From Wuchereria bancrofti (taxonomy: Eukaryota; Nematoda; Chromadorea; Rhabditida; Onchocercidae): a DNA stretch of 64,000 bases. This document shows, piece by piece, positions 1-12,181 of the stretch (the first letter of the stretch is position 1; each line of letters opens with the position of its first letter). The stretch is taken from positions 7,483,603 to 7,547,602 of the forward strand of contig SSBO01000012.1 of assembly GCA_005281725.1 (NCBI GenBank). The letters run 5' to 3'. The notes below the pieces were generated by a model. It was not told where the DNA came from and searched no databases. It saw only the letters and a program-made list of their open reading frames with translations. Made by a program: the position numbers and the translations under genes.

Positions 1-391
1 CTGTTTTGTTCATTTCAGTTTTTCTTCGTCCTTTCGCTGAGCCTCTCTTATTTGTTGTTTTTCATGAGTCTTTAATCATTCGAAAGATTTCCCGTTCTTC
101 GACCTAGTCTGTGATACCGATACTTATTTGAGCAGATGTCCTACTAGTTATTAGTTTGGTATCACTTTGTAGAAAATCCAGGAGTACTACCTTGATTGAA
201 AGATCGAACCAATAAAAATTCCTTTGGTACGCAGTCTTTCTAGGCAACCAGTTACTGCTGAATTAAGGAAATGAAGTAATTATTCTACGATAGCTCACTA
301 CTGATGATAAATTGACACCTTTTTAGCAGTGGTTACAAATTAATTGGTATGTATTCATATTGTGATGGTATATAGTGTTTTAGGGTAATCA
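1..391. other. upstream flank of fatty acyl-CoA reductase gene
   Basis: Non-coding AT-rich sequence before the first gene. The only element I can point to is the acceptor-like TTTTAG at 378-383, eight bases before the start codon of the reductase gene. No donor pairs with it in a coding frame, so it is a candidate spliced-leader trans-splice site. Confidence 0.4.
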
Positions 392-3300
392 ATGGGACAT
401 AGTCAGCAAGTGACAGATATATACGCAGGTCAAAGTGTACTGGTCACTGGTGCAAGTGGCTTTCTTGGCAAAGTTCTCATCGAAAAATTATTATATTCAG
501 TAAACTCATTAAAAAATATATATCTGTTAATTCGTCCGAAAAATGGACTTGGTCCAAAACAACGGATGGACACAATTATTCAGGTTTGTGTTATCTTTCA
601 AGAAAAGAATGTCAGATGTGAGGAGTTTAAGGCATAAAGTTAGTATAGCTTTTGTTAAAATATAGATATGAATACATAGGCATTCGATTAGCCAGATATA
701 TTTTTCTTAATTGTGATTTCAATTTTACAGGGTCCATTGTTCGACCGACTGCGTAGGTCTAATCCTGGAATATTCTCTAAATTGATACCAATGGGTGGTG
801 ACATTATGGAAGAAGGTTTGGGCCTCAATCAACTGGATATGCAAACTATTTGTGATGAAGTTTCTATCGGTAAGTTGATAGAGAAAGCACTTCGCCAGAC
901 GTAATATCACAGCCATTCATTTCAGTATTCCACTGTGCGGCAACCGTGAAGTTTGATGAAGCCTTACGAATATCTGTAGAAATGAATGTTCTGGGGACAC
1001 AGCGACTCGTCGCTCTTTGTCATATGATTAAAAATTTACTTGTAAGTCTTCAGATATTTCATTCTCCTGTTTGTCTGGTATGAGTTTATCTGGTTTTTAG
1101 ACGTATCTGTTGCAGGTGCTGGTTCACGTCAGTACAGCATACGCAAACTGTGACAAGTCAGAGATATTAGAGATAGTTTATCCACCTCCTGTGCCACCAA
1201 ATAAACTTTTCGAGGCTATCGACTGGATGGATGATGTGGTAATTGATGCTATTACGCCACATTTGCTTGGTAAAAGGCCGAACACGTACACTCTAACAAA
1301 AGCTCTTGCTGAAGTTCGTTTATCTCAGATATGTATAACTATATAAGCTTCATAGTTTTTCCGATATATAAATATACGAAGGTGAGGAATTTATATCAAG
1401 ATGATGCGGAAGATATTTAGTAATTTATGTATGCAGTATTCAAGGTATAGATGTGATAAAGCTTGGATATACTGTTGAAGCGTCTCTCTGAGCTAATTGT
1501 TAGTAATGCAGTTCGAATTTAACTGAAGTGAAGAATTTGACTTGCAAATTTGTATCCAAAAGTTGAGGTTTATACGGCAATACTTGTTGAAATTGATCGT
1601 TAGATATTTTTATCAATTTTGGTAAAACAATGGAGTCATTTGAAAAGAAAAAAAGGAATCAGAGATATTTCTGGAAAAGTATTGAATTTTTCGAGGTTTT
1701 GGTTCTGTTAACCATTGGAGGTTTGGATTTTATAAATGAATATGGTGATGCAAATTAAGAGAGTAGGAATGATTTTAAGTTATAAATATTTGATGTTGGT
1801 ATTGTCAGAACTAACAAATTCAGTATTAAATTTGCTGATACTCAATACTCATGCTTCGCTGGTACTCATTTTTGGTCAGTTTGTCTTTTCTTTAGGTGCA
1901 GCTGATGGAAGATGCAAGACAGTTACCGGTAATTATTGTGAGGCCGTCAATAATAGGAGCCATGTGGCGAGATCCCCTTCCTGGTTGGACAGATAATTAC
2001 AACGGACCAACAGGAATTTTTGCTGCTGTGGGTTTCATTTCGTTAATAACAGGAATCGATCAACGTCACTTCGTTTCCCCTGGATTTTTGCTGTTCTGGT
2101 GGAATTGATAAATTTCTCATTTCTTCCATTTCTATACCTATCTGTGCTAGTTAGAAACATTACTGTCATCTTACTGTTAATCTTATCCGATTCGGAGGCA
2201 TCCATGCAATCTGAATTTTATTTCTAAGAGAGGCGTGATATTTGATTTTGCAGTCGATATGACGTTAAGCCCACTTTGCAAATGGGAACAGGTTGTGTTT
2301 TATAGTGCGGCAAAGGTGTACTGACAAATATGTGTGGTAGCAGCTCAGCGAAAGCGGACATAATACCAGTCGATATTGTTTCGAACTTGATGATCGTTGC
2401 TGCGGCTCACAGAACTTACACCGAGTAATGTTTTCGTATGATGTTTCGTCAGTCACACCGCTACCAAGAATTTGCTACCTTAATGAAAAATGAAAATATG
2501 TAAATGTTTAGGTATGAATCGATACCGGTGATACACTGCTGCTCAGGAGCTTTGAATCCCATTCATTGGGATTTTATTGTTAATTTCATCGAGCACTTTT
2601 TCCGCGCTTATCCACTGAACGAATGTTATCGCATCCCATCAACTCATTTTCATTCCTCTAGACTTCTGTTCGAATTTAATTTTTATCTGAAGCATATGGG
2701 TCCCGCTTATCTTATCGATCTTCTGAATGCATTCTGGAGTCCAAAAATAAGGTAATTTTCTTAACAAAGTCTCCTTTTTGCTTATATCACTTCTTTTTGT
2801 TGCTTATTTTTTTGCAGATTTACTCGTGTCTATCAGAAAGTTTTGAGACTAGTTGAAACGCTTCATTATTTTACAACTCGAGGTTGGGATTTTGATTCCA
2901 AAGGTCTCATCGAATTGTGGGAAACAACTTCAGAAGAGGATAAAAAAGTTAGTTTGCCATATTCTTACATGTTTCATGTCATTGTGTCCATGATTACTTT
3001 TCTTGCACTAATCCTGAAAATGGTGTTTAATCCTTTGAAGAATTGTGCTGGTTCTAGGTTGCATTTCCTTATCACTGTGTAGTGAGATCTACTACGTTTT
3101 TCGACATAGAGTAAACAGGAGCACATAATTTTTGAAACTTTTGTATACTTTTGTCACGCAGCTGCTCGTCATTTTACAGATATTCAATTTTGATGTACGA
3201 CAGTTAAATTGGAATTCGTACCTGTTCGATTACCTTATGGGTGTAAAACGATATGTGGTTAAAGATAGACTGGAAGAGCTTCCAAAAGCAAGACGAAATC

Positions 3301-3787
3301 TTTCCTGGTATCCAAACCCTAAAACAATTATTTCCTTCGGTTTATAAATGTTATATATATATATATATTTTTTTTTTCAGGCTGAAGCTATATGCTGCAG
3401 TTTTCAACGCTTTAATTTGGTGGATTTCTGTACGTATATTTGCCAGGTTAATTTACCCCACTATTTTTTCTCCTATTTCATGAAGAGAGGGAAGAAAAAG
3501 TGGTGCTCATTAGCAGGAAAGGAATTGTCTGTCCAGTCATCGATACCTAGGTATTATGTGTTTAACTGAAATGTCATTTCAACGACATACATTCTGTTGC
3601 TGATGTTATCTGCTGGTATCGTAATTTTTCTCACCAAAATTATATTTTCAGACAGCGTTCTAGAAGATACCGCTGGTTTAGTGGAAGTATTGGGTTTCTG
3701 TTGACATATATTTGGTCAAATTACAATTTTCGTCCACCAGTCCGTTTGAAAAGCCTTGAAGAATACAAGCAAAGAACAAGTTTTTAA
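392..3787 (+). CDS. fard-1: fatty acyl-CoA reductase (FAR), 11 exons, complete
   Basis: Reduces fatty acyl-CoA to fatty alcohol with NADPH, the step feeding ether-lipid and wax synthesis; family members sit on peroxisomes or ER. Exons: 392-583, 731-869, 926-1041, 1116-1313, 1896-2027, 2306-2424, 2512-2751, 2818-2947, 3180-3307, 3381-3446, 3652-3787; all phases agree, giving 531 aa, close to the usual ~515. Visible: Rossmann motif TGASGFLGK near residue 22, [12 protein letters not shown], catalytic YTLTK (YxxxK), VRPSII and GPTGIFAA of the NAD-binding 4 domain, then the FAR_C region with a hydrophobic stretch [11 protein letters not shown] near the C terminus. The exon 5 donor (GTGGGT at 2028) was chosen because it gives GIFAA-CGKGVL, matching the family. 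AATAAA lies at 3851. The family is certain; the orthologue name is inferred. Confidence 0.92.
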
Positions 3788-3850
3788 GTGGAACATTATA
3801 TTTAACTGTTAAACCGCTGTGGTAGGGATAAGTTTTTGAATTGAACACAC

Positions 3851-3856
3851 AATAAA
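3851..3856 (+). terminator. polyadenylation signal AATAAA of the FAR gene
   Basis: A canonical AATAAA 64 bases after the FAR stop codon, within an AT-rich 3' flank. Usual position for a nematode 3' end. Confidence 0.5.
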
Positions 3857-6800
3857 TCAGCTTATGTTTCACTTGTTGATTTGTTGCAAGGTTGTTCATT
3901 TTTTGAATTATCTACACATGCTCCCTAGTTCTCTTATGTTTGTAAGCTAGACGATATTTATGTTCTACGATTGTTATCAGTGTATTGTAGAAAGGGTCGC
4001 CCAACTTCAAAAGTCTTTTATTAATGAAATGTAATACTTGTTCTCGTTATAAACAGTGTACTAAGTTCATTGGAAGTTTTTTCATAATAATTTGTGATAT
4101 CCACAAACGAGTGCATTGTATATAAGATAAAGTCATCATCTGTCCTTTTGCTTCAATTCAATAAAGGATGATGATGTTACATGCAGAAACTGAAGTGCTG
4201 ATGTAATTAAACCCTGTAATTTACTGCGAACCTTTAAACCAAGTTGTAAAATGGTTGCTTAATTCTTCGTATACGTTTGCTCTAGATTTCATTATTTTGG
4301 TCCTGCTTATTCTGACTGTATGAGAATCTGCACACAAAGTTCATTGCCTCTGAATGTTATTGGTTGTTGCCTGTTTTATTTTTATAACCTAGAAGACTGT
4401 CCAAGTGTCTAGAATTTTCTCAGTGAGATTTTAGAAAGGTTAACCGAGTATCTGATCATAGTGAAAGTATATAAGATCAGTCCAAAAGGCACTGCAAGAT
4501 ATCGATGAGATTAGTCGCTGTTTTGGTTGGCTATGTTTCAGTTGCATTTATAAAAGCATTTTTTTTTTCCTTTTGGAATGTAGCTGTTTCCTAATATGCT
4601 AAGGTCGAGGTCATAATACTGAGAGATCATCGTTTCATCTTAAAATTATGTTCATTATAAAATTATGAATCGTTGAACTGCGTTTTGCGTTAGGCTTTGT
4701 AAAGTGAAGTATTCCCTTCCATAGCTCTTTTACAATGATATAAAATGGACATCAAGTTGTGAAGAGATTTGTGTCAATGGGTGTAGGTCATGTGCCTGTA
4801 GTTCTGTATGTTAATGGAGAGTGAAGACGTATTTCATTATGCATCGCGAGTTTCACCTATTGATTGCACAGTGATGAGGATGAAAGTAAAGCCAACGGAA
4901 AGTAACACTTCTTTTGGTCCGAGATAGTGCGTTACGGTTGTTAAAATCTCGTCCTTTGTTTGAGTAACGTCATAATTACTACAATCGCGAAGACTTGCTG
5001 TCGATTAAGCATTGATGTTAGTACCACTATTGATGTAGACGGAAGAAAAATACTGCACTAGCATAGCCAGGACTCGACTAAGTACAGGCTGCTTTGATTG
5101 GTATGTCCTCTCAAGAATTTGCTTGGCTATAAATCATACGAAGAAGGTTACGGTAAATTCGAGGAAAAGATTCGTGTCTTACGGTACCGATTCGGTGGCG
5201 TGTAATCGCTTCTTCGACGTTAGTTGCTCTGCGGCTATCGAAACATGTAATTCCAACTTTTGCTTACATGGTACAATGGGATTGAGTTAAAAGGAAGCAG
5301 TCAGACCAAGACCAAGAAATAGTTTAGTTGCCGTGAATGACAAGCTTTTAAAGGTATGCATTTCGAGGACGACATGAACCCTTCGTGTGTTACACGGTTA
5401 AAACATGTGAAGCTACTTTGCCAAGCGAGAAATATATGTCCGAGTGATGATTCCTTTCAGGAATTTAAAAGTAACGATTTAGTTGTAGGAACTAATGCTT
5501 GTAACCTTCAGAATAAATGTTTAAGAAGCATGACGATCAAGTGGTGTTCTTGTGGAAAATCGATTTCTCGACTCCATGTCGAGCTGTAATATTCTCTTCT
5601 ATTTTATTGGTCTTTTTCGTATTGTTTTGTGTCCTTGTAATTTATGGTTATTAGATTACTAAAGAATTTAGGGGATTTCGATGTTTTCAGTATGAGGACA
5701 CTCACGTTGTTGACCCAAGTGATTTTGTTGTTTTCTGTTTGGGGATAAAGAGAGCACATTGTATATTCTTATCATGTCTCCTTATCAGCATAAGTATTTG
5801 TGTTGATTTTAAGAATCATTCTATGTCGCGAATGTTTTATCATTAATCATTGCTATTTCATTCTATTTTTCTAAATGCTGTGGAGAAGTTATTAGGACAA
5901 AGGTAACTCAGCCAGTGAGCAGATTAGTGATACGACAACTCATGTCATGAACCTCCTCCGGGTGATTTAGACAAGGCTATATTTGGTATGAAATCGGGTA
6001 AAATGAAGAACTAGAGTGTTAAGAGATGGATATAAATTAATGCAGTTACCTTGTTCATTCCTGCTTTGTCAGTTGGCTTGTCAGCTGTTTGCAGGAAACT
6101 TTGGTTACTGTCACGGTGCAATGGATCTATATCACAAATTTGCCCAGTAATTTTTCTTACTTTTTATATTTGTTTTGTATTTATTAGAAGAAAAAATACC
6201 GCTGGCATTAGGGTGGTTGACACTCTTATTACAAGAGTTGCATTTATGTGTGCGGATATGTATATACAAAGAGAAGAGAGGAAGTTTCTTTACGGCAGGA
6301 TAGTCTATGATTAATGAGATCATGATGTGGCCGTTCCAACCAGAAATGTTGAGTTATATATAAAGATTAAGCTTTTCCATGCAGTCTGGTATTTCTTGCT
6401 TACTTTTTCCGTTTTAACAGGCAAGACAGGTTTTTTTGGGCTTGGTTGAGAAGACAAACGCTCTATTAAGATGTTGTAAACATTGTTAGCTATGCTTTGG
6501 TATAAAATAAGATCTTTCAGATGATATATTTAAAACCAAAATCAGATTTTATAAATCGTCAATCAAGAATGAGCTATGCAGGACAAATCACATGCATTAT
6601 AAGCAACAGCTGGGTCATACGGCTGTATGCACAACTTTCTATCGTTATAAAAAAATATCGTTATAAAGTCGTTGTAAAAAAAAATGAATAGTTATCGTTA
6701 TTTCCTTCCTCATTTTCTTTCTTCCTGATATTACTGATAACAAAAAATTGCTCGAAATTATTTCAATTTTTATTCTCGTTATGATTAATTAATTTATCAC

Positions 6801-7036
6801 CGTTAATTGTAATTTATTTTCATTACCCAAGTAATTTACGACACTTTACTCATTTCTTAATGAAAAAATTTCCGGAATTATAATTATTAATTTGTTTGAT
6901 GAAATAATTTAATCATTTTCATCCTTTGCCTGTCCTCTTTTTACTTTCGAATGTCGTTGAATTACTAAAAATAGTTGGGCGATCAGTAATCACTAGGTGT
7001 TAGAAGCGAACACTTCATTTATTGTAAATTGTGCAG
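3857..7036. other. 3.2-kb intergenic region
   Basis: No recognisable exon chain. One open frame at 5356-5589 (77 aa, cysteine-containing, on +) has no family signature and no convincing splice context, so I do not call it a gene. About 6620-6960 is very AT-rich. An ATTACCCAAGT stretch near 6820 resembles part of the nematode SL1 leader but lacks the rest of it. Confidence 0.5.
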
Positions 7037-10000
7037 GGAAGTTGATACGAGTCAAAAGAAGTTTGTTGAGCGATTGCGGGAAGCTTTTGCTATACCAAGT
7101 ATTTCCGGACAACCACAACGACGTGCAGATGTCATACATGGTCCAGTGGACGAAGATGGTACAACAATTATATTATCTGCAATATTCAGATCGTTATTTG
7201 TTAGCAAAATTAAACCATGGAATGTACAGTTGTTTAGTTTATCTGTAGCTGTTTTCTATTTGCTATGAATAGGCACACAATATCTTTTGAAGTGTTAGAT
7301 GCTGCTTATATTAGAAATACAATGAATATTTGTAGTGAAAGAGATAGTTCTTTCTTAGATTTTACTTTTATATGGACTCCAATACAGTTCTGATCTATTC
7401 CGTCACTAATCGTTAGTGAATATATTCATTTGTGTTTTTGTTTAGCAAATTAGGCGCTAATGTAGAGCTATGCGACATTGGAAAACAGACATTATCCGAT
7501 GGTTCCATAATCAATCTCCCTCTAGTTTTGTTCGGTACGCTTGATAATAATAAGGCCAAGAAAACACTTCTCATTTATGATCATTTGGATGTACAACCTG
7601 CTAAAAATTTGGATGGTTAGAATACAGAATTTTTCAGTCCTGTTGAACAGGTGCATAATATATTGTTTATAATTGCGATTTCACGGTGAGCGCAGTTCCT
7701 GACTATTTCACATCATGAATGAAACGGTACTCACGAGTCGTCACAGTAATACGGACCTTTCGAGAAAACCTTAACCTATCTTGGAAATTTAGAAAGACTG
7801 CTGTAAGACCGTTGTGATAAATTTACTTGTGACATGATCCCATAACTCTTAGGTTGTATAAAGAAAAACTATATATAAAATTGCTTTCAGGATGGGAAAT
7901 TATATGGTCGTGGCTCAACCGACGACAAAGGACCAGTAATTGCATGGACAAATGCACTGGAAACATTGCGTAAATGTGAAATCCCAATACCATATACCAC
8001 GCTGGAGCATGTATTACCATCGAAAAAGCAGTATTGAGTGTTTTTGTAGATAATGGGAATTAATTAATATTTATAGGAAGTTATTGGGTGATGTAAATTG
8101 CAATATAGAACACTACTGCTCAACACATGTGAACACTAATGCTGTAGTTGCTTTGAAGAGGTGAATTCAGAATGATCTCAGAAGTTTCTATTGGATTTAT
8201 CCGAGATCAGTATCCTTATAAAAACGTGAATTAAGGAAGGAAGACATACCACGCTCGAGCATGTATCACCATCGAAAAAGCAGTATTGAGTGTTTTTATA
8301 GACTCCATTTGTGCATTATTATGATTTCGAAGCAATGGAAAAAAGTGACTCATTGGGACTAGAAGAAATATTGGCGAAGAAAAACACTTTCCTGAATAAT
8401 GTCAACTTCACCTGCATATCTGATAGCTATTGGCTTGGCAAAACTAAACCTTGTATTTCGTACGGCTTGAGGTTGTCCAGAGTGATTTTTGACATGACAC
8501 ATTGTGGTATTAGAATCACTGCATATTTTATCTTTCTTTATGGTCCTTATTTCATCCCACTTATTTATGCATCTACGTTAACACTTAGCTATGCTTAACT
8601 GTTTTTCGTAGACCTAATAGAAGAGTGACGATATCCTTTATTAATAATTTCAGTTATCTCTTGATTTCGTTATTTATGTGCTGTGCTTAGGGGTTCTTGC
8701 TACTATTTCGTCGAGATAATTGGTTGAAAGCAGAACTTACATAGCGGTATATTCGGAGGCTCAGTGTAAGTTCATTTTTGACTATTAATCTAAATACATT
8801 ATGGACATATATGATCCATATATGATTTCTGTACTGATATCGTAGCAATATTTTTATCCTTCTTTTCAAATGAAAAAAAAATCTGTGATTTATACCATTA
8901 CTTGTTGGAAATATTCCATCAAATTATCATAATGTGTAGATTATCCCATCGTTGCCATATGTCGGAAAATTTCAGGTTTTCTTTGAACTTATTGTCGACC
9001 GGCTGGCACAAACGAATAGTCGGAATAAACTTTATTTAACGACATTGTAAGAATTACGAGATGATATCAAACATAATACCAGAAGTAGTTAAGCGTAAGG
9101 AAATTTGGCTGAGATTAGCAGAAGGTTGTCGTTGAGTAGAGATGGATGGAATGTAGAAGAAGTACTGGAATGAGCCGAATTAAAGCTTGTTATCGCTAAA
9201 GATTGATTCCAGACAAAGAAGATACATAGTGTGGACATTGGTTTGCAACAGTAGACTTTTACAAATGAGTTGACTTAAAATCAGATATAATGATTTATTT
9301 AGAACATTCCGGCAATGCACGAGGGTTCCCTTACAACATTGCAATAATTCACATAAGATTGCTTAGCATAAGATAAATGGGGAGATCTTTGCAACATCCT
9401 GATATTGTGCATAAGCTTATTTACAGTTTGAAAGATATTAGGTGATCATTTATTACATCTTATAGATTTGTCACAAATTTATTTCGATATATTATAAAAT
9501 TATTTCGGTTTTTCCGATATTATAAACTTTAATGAAGTATATGATCATTTAATGCAGATCATGTAAGATACTACTTGTTCTAGATATGAGCCAATGGCAG
9601 ATTTAGTTTGGGTGATAGTAAAGGGATGTGGAGGGAAACATCTTGACTGGAGGTATTATGAATTTGGTGGCTCCAGTAACGAATGAAGAAAGGAAATTGT
9701 ACGAAACCCTTGATTTCGATGTGGTATGTATTATTTATTGCCACTGTGCCATGAAACTAAATCATTTCCTCATTGTTCAGGAGGAATATCGTGCTGACAT
9801 TGGTGCCATCAAATTATTAAGCGATTCGAAAGAAAAGATACTGATGAAACGATGGAGATATTCTACTCTTTCACTACACGGTATTGACTGCCGACTTTTA
9901 TCTTTATAACTGATCTATATTATTCGTTACAGTTATATCTATAATCATATGAGTTTCATGAGCAATGAGCAGTAATATGCTTGTGTTGCTCTTTCTGAAT

Positions 10001-10664
10001 GCGGTGTGCTATGATTTGATGGTGGTACAACGAGTTACGCGTTCTATATTTTTTAATCGTGTTCTGTTCATTAAAGGAATCGTAGGAGCATCTAGTGGCG
10101 AAGATGCGAAAACGGTCATTCCTGCGAAAGTAACTGGAAAGTTCAGTATTCGATTTGTGCCAAATATGAAGCCAGTGGAAGTGGACAGTCTTGTTTTACA
10201 GCATTTAAACGCATTATGGAAGACTAGAGGTTCTCCCAACCACTTCGAGTAAATACTTAATCGTTATCTGCAAGCTTTGCTGCTTTGTAGTTATTATGAA
10301 TAAAGAAGATTATTTCGGAATAAAACCACTTCATTCTGGTGTTTATTGGTTTATCTGACTTCAAGGATCCTCACTATCAGTGTGCAGCGAAAGCTATCCA
10401 GAAAGGTAATCCTTTTCCTTTTTTCATTCGCCAAATTTTTACTGCTGTCTTACAACTGTGTTTTTAGTGTATGGTATAGCACCGGATTACATTCGGGAAG
10501 GCGATAGCATACCAGTTACCACAATATTTCAAGAGATGACCAGAAGCAGCGTGCTTCTATTACCCATCGGATCATCAGATGACATGGCCCACTCACAGAA
10601 CGAAAGAATAAATTTGGTGAATTATATGGACGGCATCAAATTGTTAGGGGCTTTACATCCTTGA
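7037..10664 (+). pseudogene. M20 family dipeptidase (CNDP2-like) pseudogene
   Basis: Remnant of a cytosolic non-specific dipeptidase, a di-zinc enzyme cutting dipeptides. Recognisable exons in order: 7037-~7205 (KKFVERLREAFAIPSISGQ), 7446-7650, 7891-~7990 ([15 protein letters not shown]), ~8305-8471 (CISDSYWLGKTKPCISYGLR), 8691-8765 (GSCYYFVEIIG, LHSG), 9584-9723, 9781-9880, 10077-10248, ~10330-10407, 10468-10664 (ends LGALHP-stop). Lesions: TAG at 7618-7620 where the family has Trp (DGW); TGA at 8725-8727 before the KQNLHSG motif; frame changes inside exon 1 (DVIH to MVQWTKMVQQL), at about 9615-9627, and just before SDFKDPHY. YGHLDVQP has become YDHLDVQP, and GMEES has become AMEKS, losing a catalytic-site Glu. 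HEPM reads YEPM. No initiator exon seen. The C-terminal metal-ligand region DDMAHSQNE survives. Sequencing error cannot explain both the stops and the active-site changes well. Confidence 0.85.
7994..8302 (+). repeat. 57-bp direct duplication inside the dipeptidase pseudogene
   Basis: About 57 bases at 7994-8050 recur at 8246-8302 with roughly three mismatches (shared core ACCATCGAAAAAGCAGTATT). The unit covers the end of one exon and the following bases. The second copy directly precedes the next recognisable exon. This looks like a local segmental duplication after the gene stopped being constrained. Confidence 0.75.
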
Positions 10665-12174
10665 GCTATGCGCTTTCTGAAGCAGTAATTTCTCACGAAG
10701 AGGACAGTTTCATCATTGACCAGTTTTTCATATAAAGAAGCTGGTAGTGACACTTTTTCCTATTCACGACAGCTTGCACTTTCGCAATGAAAAATTTGAT
10801 TATAATGTGTATTATTGTTTTTTAAATTTGATTATAATACATAGTATTGCTTGGCAGTAAGTTAATAATACTTGGCAGTTCATGTGTCGTAGCGACTTCA
10901 TGAATGGAATAAATACTGGATACTTCCAGCAGTTATCAAATATTCATTAGACAAAGATTCTGAGCGAATGGCTTAATTCGTAAACGGAAAAAGAACGCTT
11001 GAAAAACGTTTTTATGAAACGAAGTCTAAAACGTTTATGAAACACTGTTTTGCTTCGTAATGCATCGCAATGAGCCACACTTATTTTTGGTAGCTCTTCA
11101 ACGCAGTTAACCAAATAACTTTGAAATGCTCGGTCATTAGAATTGTTTGCATTGCTTACATTGGGGTTGCTCGTATGACAAAAGTTTGGAATTCTCCAAA
11201 GTGAAGAAACATTTTTCGGCCATAGAAATTGTAAATATAGAAATATGAGTCACTTTTGTTAAGTGGAAAAAGCATCTCTAAAACGTTTTTATGAAACAAA
11301 GTCAGGTATAGCGTTTATCTCAGCGTCTTGTTCCCACATTTATTATTTAGTAATACTTATCTACTCCTGAAGATTTTCAAATATTTCGTCATATGTCACT
11401 TCTCCGTACAATTTGCAGGATTATGCTTCAACGTCTAATGGTCAAATTTCTCTTTAAGGAGTTGTCTTAGGCTGGTTATCTTCTTTAAACTTTCACAATT
11501 TTATTGTGGATGGGATTTCTGTCATCATCAGTTAATGAAATTACAACAAAGACCCATTTACTATTCCACTACTGACCATGGCTGATAGCAACTAGAAAAA
11601 CGTCATCCATAGAGCTCCGTTCCAGTGAATTCCAACTCTCTTCTTATGGAGTATTCCTGCACACATCAGTGTACAAGAAGGGATAACGGACGTTATTGAC
11701 AATAGGATGGATATTTTCGCAACGGACTGTTGTGGTAAGCCGTAAGTTTATCTTTTGTTTGCACTTTTGTTGAAGCAGTGGGGGATGTCATTAGTACGGG
11801 AGGTTTCGGAGATTTTCATCTGTGGGTGGATAGCGGGAGTTATTATAAGTTTCGAGATTGCGGGAAACTGGAATGTAGGTCCCAAGACGTTATGAAGTAT
11901 AACATTTTTACATATTCAAAAACGAGTAATGCAATGAATCTTAATAAGAAACGTAGACTGACAACTCTTCTTCCTCTGTTTTGCATTGAAATAAAAATGG
12001 ACAGTTTATTGAATAATGAGTGAAGAGGTTGGCAGAAATGAGATATCCGCCAGAAATTAAGAACAGTATCGTTTGTTGATATCGTTTTGTTAGGAGAAGC
12101 AAGGAGACTGAAACGACAGTTTACCAGGGGTTGCATTAGCTCGCTATTTGGATTTTAAATGTATGAATTTTCAG
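10665..12174. other. 1.5-kb intergenic region before the helicase gene
   Basis: No exon recognised. A short motif (ACGTTTTTATGAAAC followed by a purine-rich AAGTC) occurs near 11005-11030 and again near 11285-11305, a dispersed repeat of unknown origin. The open frames at 11778-12136 overlap on both strands and carry no family signature. Confidence 0.45.
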
Positions 12175-12181
12175 CTTTGCC
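12171..12181 (+). promoter_or_regulatory. candidate trans-splice acceptor for the helicase mRNA
   Basis: AATTTTCAG ends at 12174, seven bases before the ATG at 12182, with no upstream coding exon to pair with. This is a typical arrangement for spliced-leader addition in nematodes. Confidence 0.5.

Noticed and set aside
5356..5589. 77-aa frame with several Cys on +
   Set aside because: No acceptor or donor in phase, no neighbouring exon and no recognisable family; length is unremarkable for chance.
6810..6835. ATTACCCAAGT stretch resembling the nematode SL1 leader
   Set aside because: Only about 11 bases match; the flanking leader bases, donor and Sm site of an SL RNA gene are not there.
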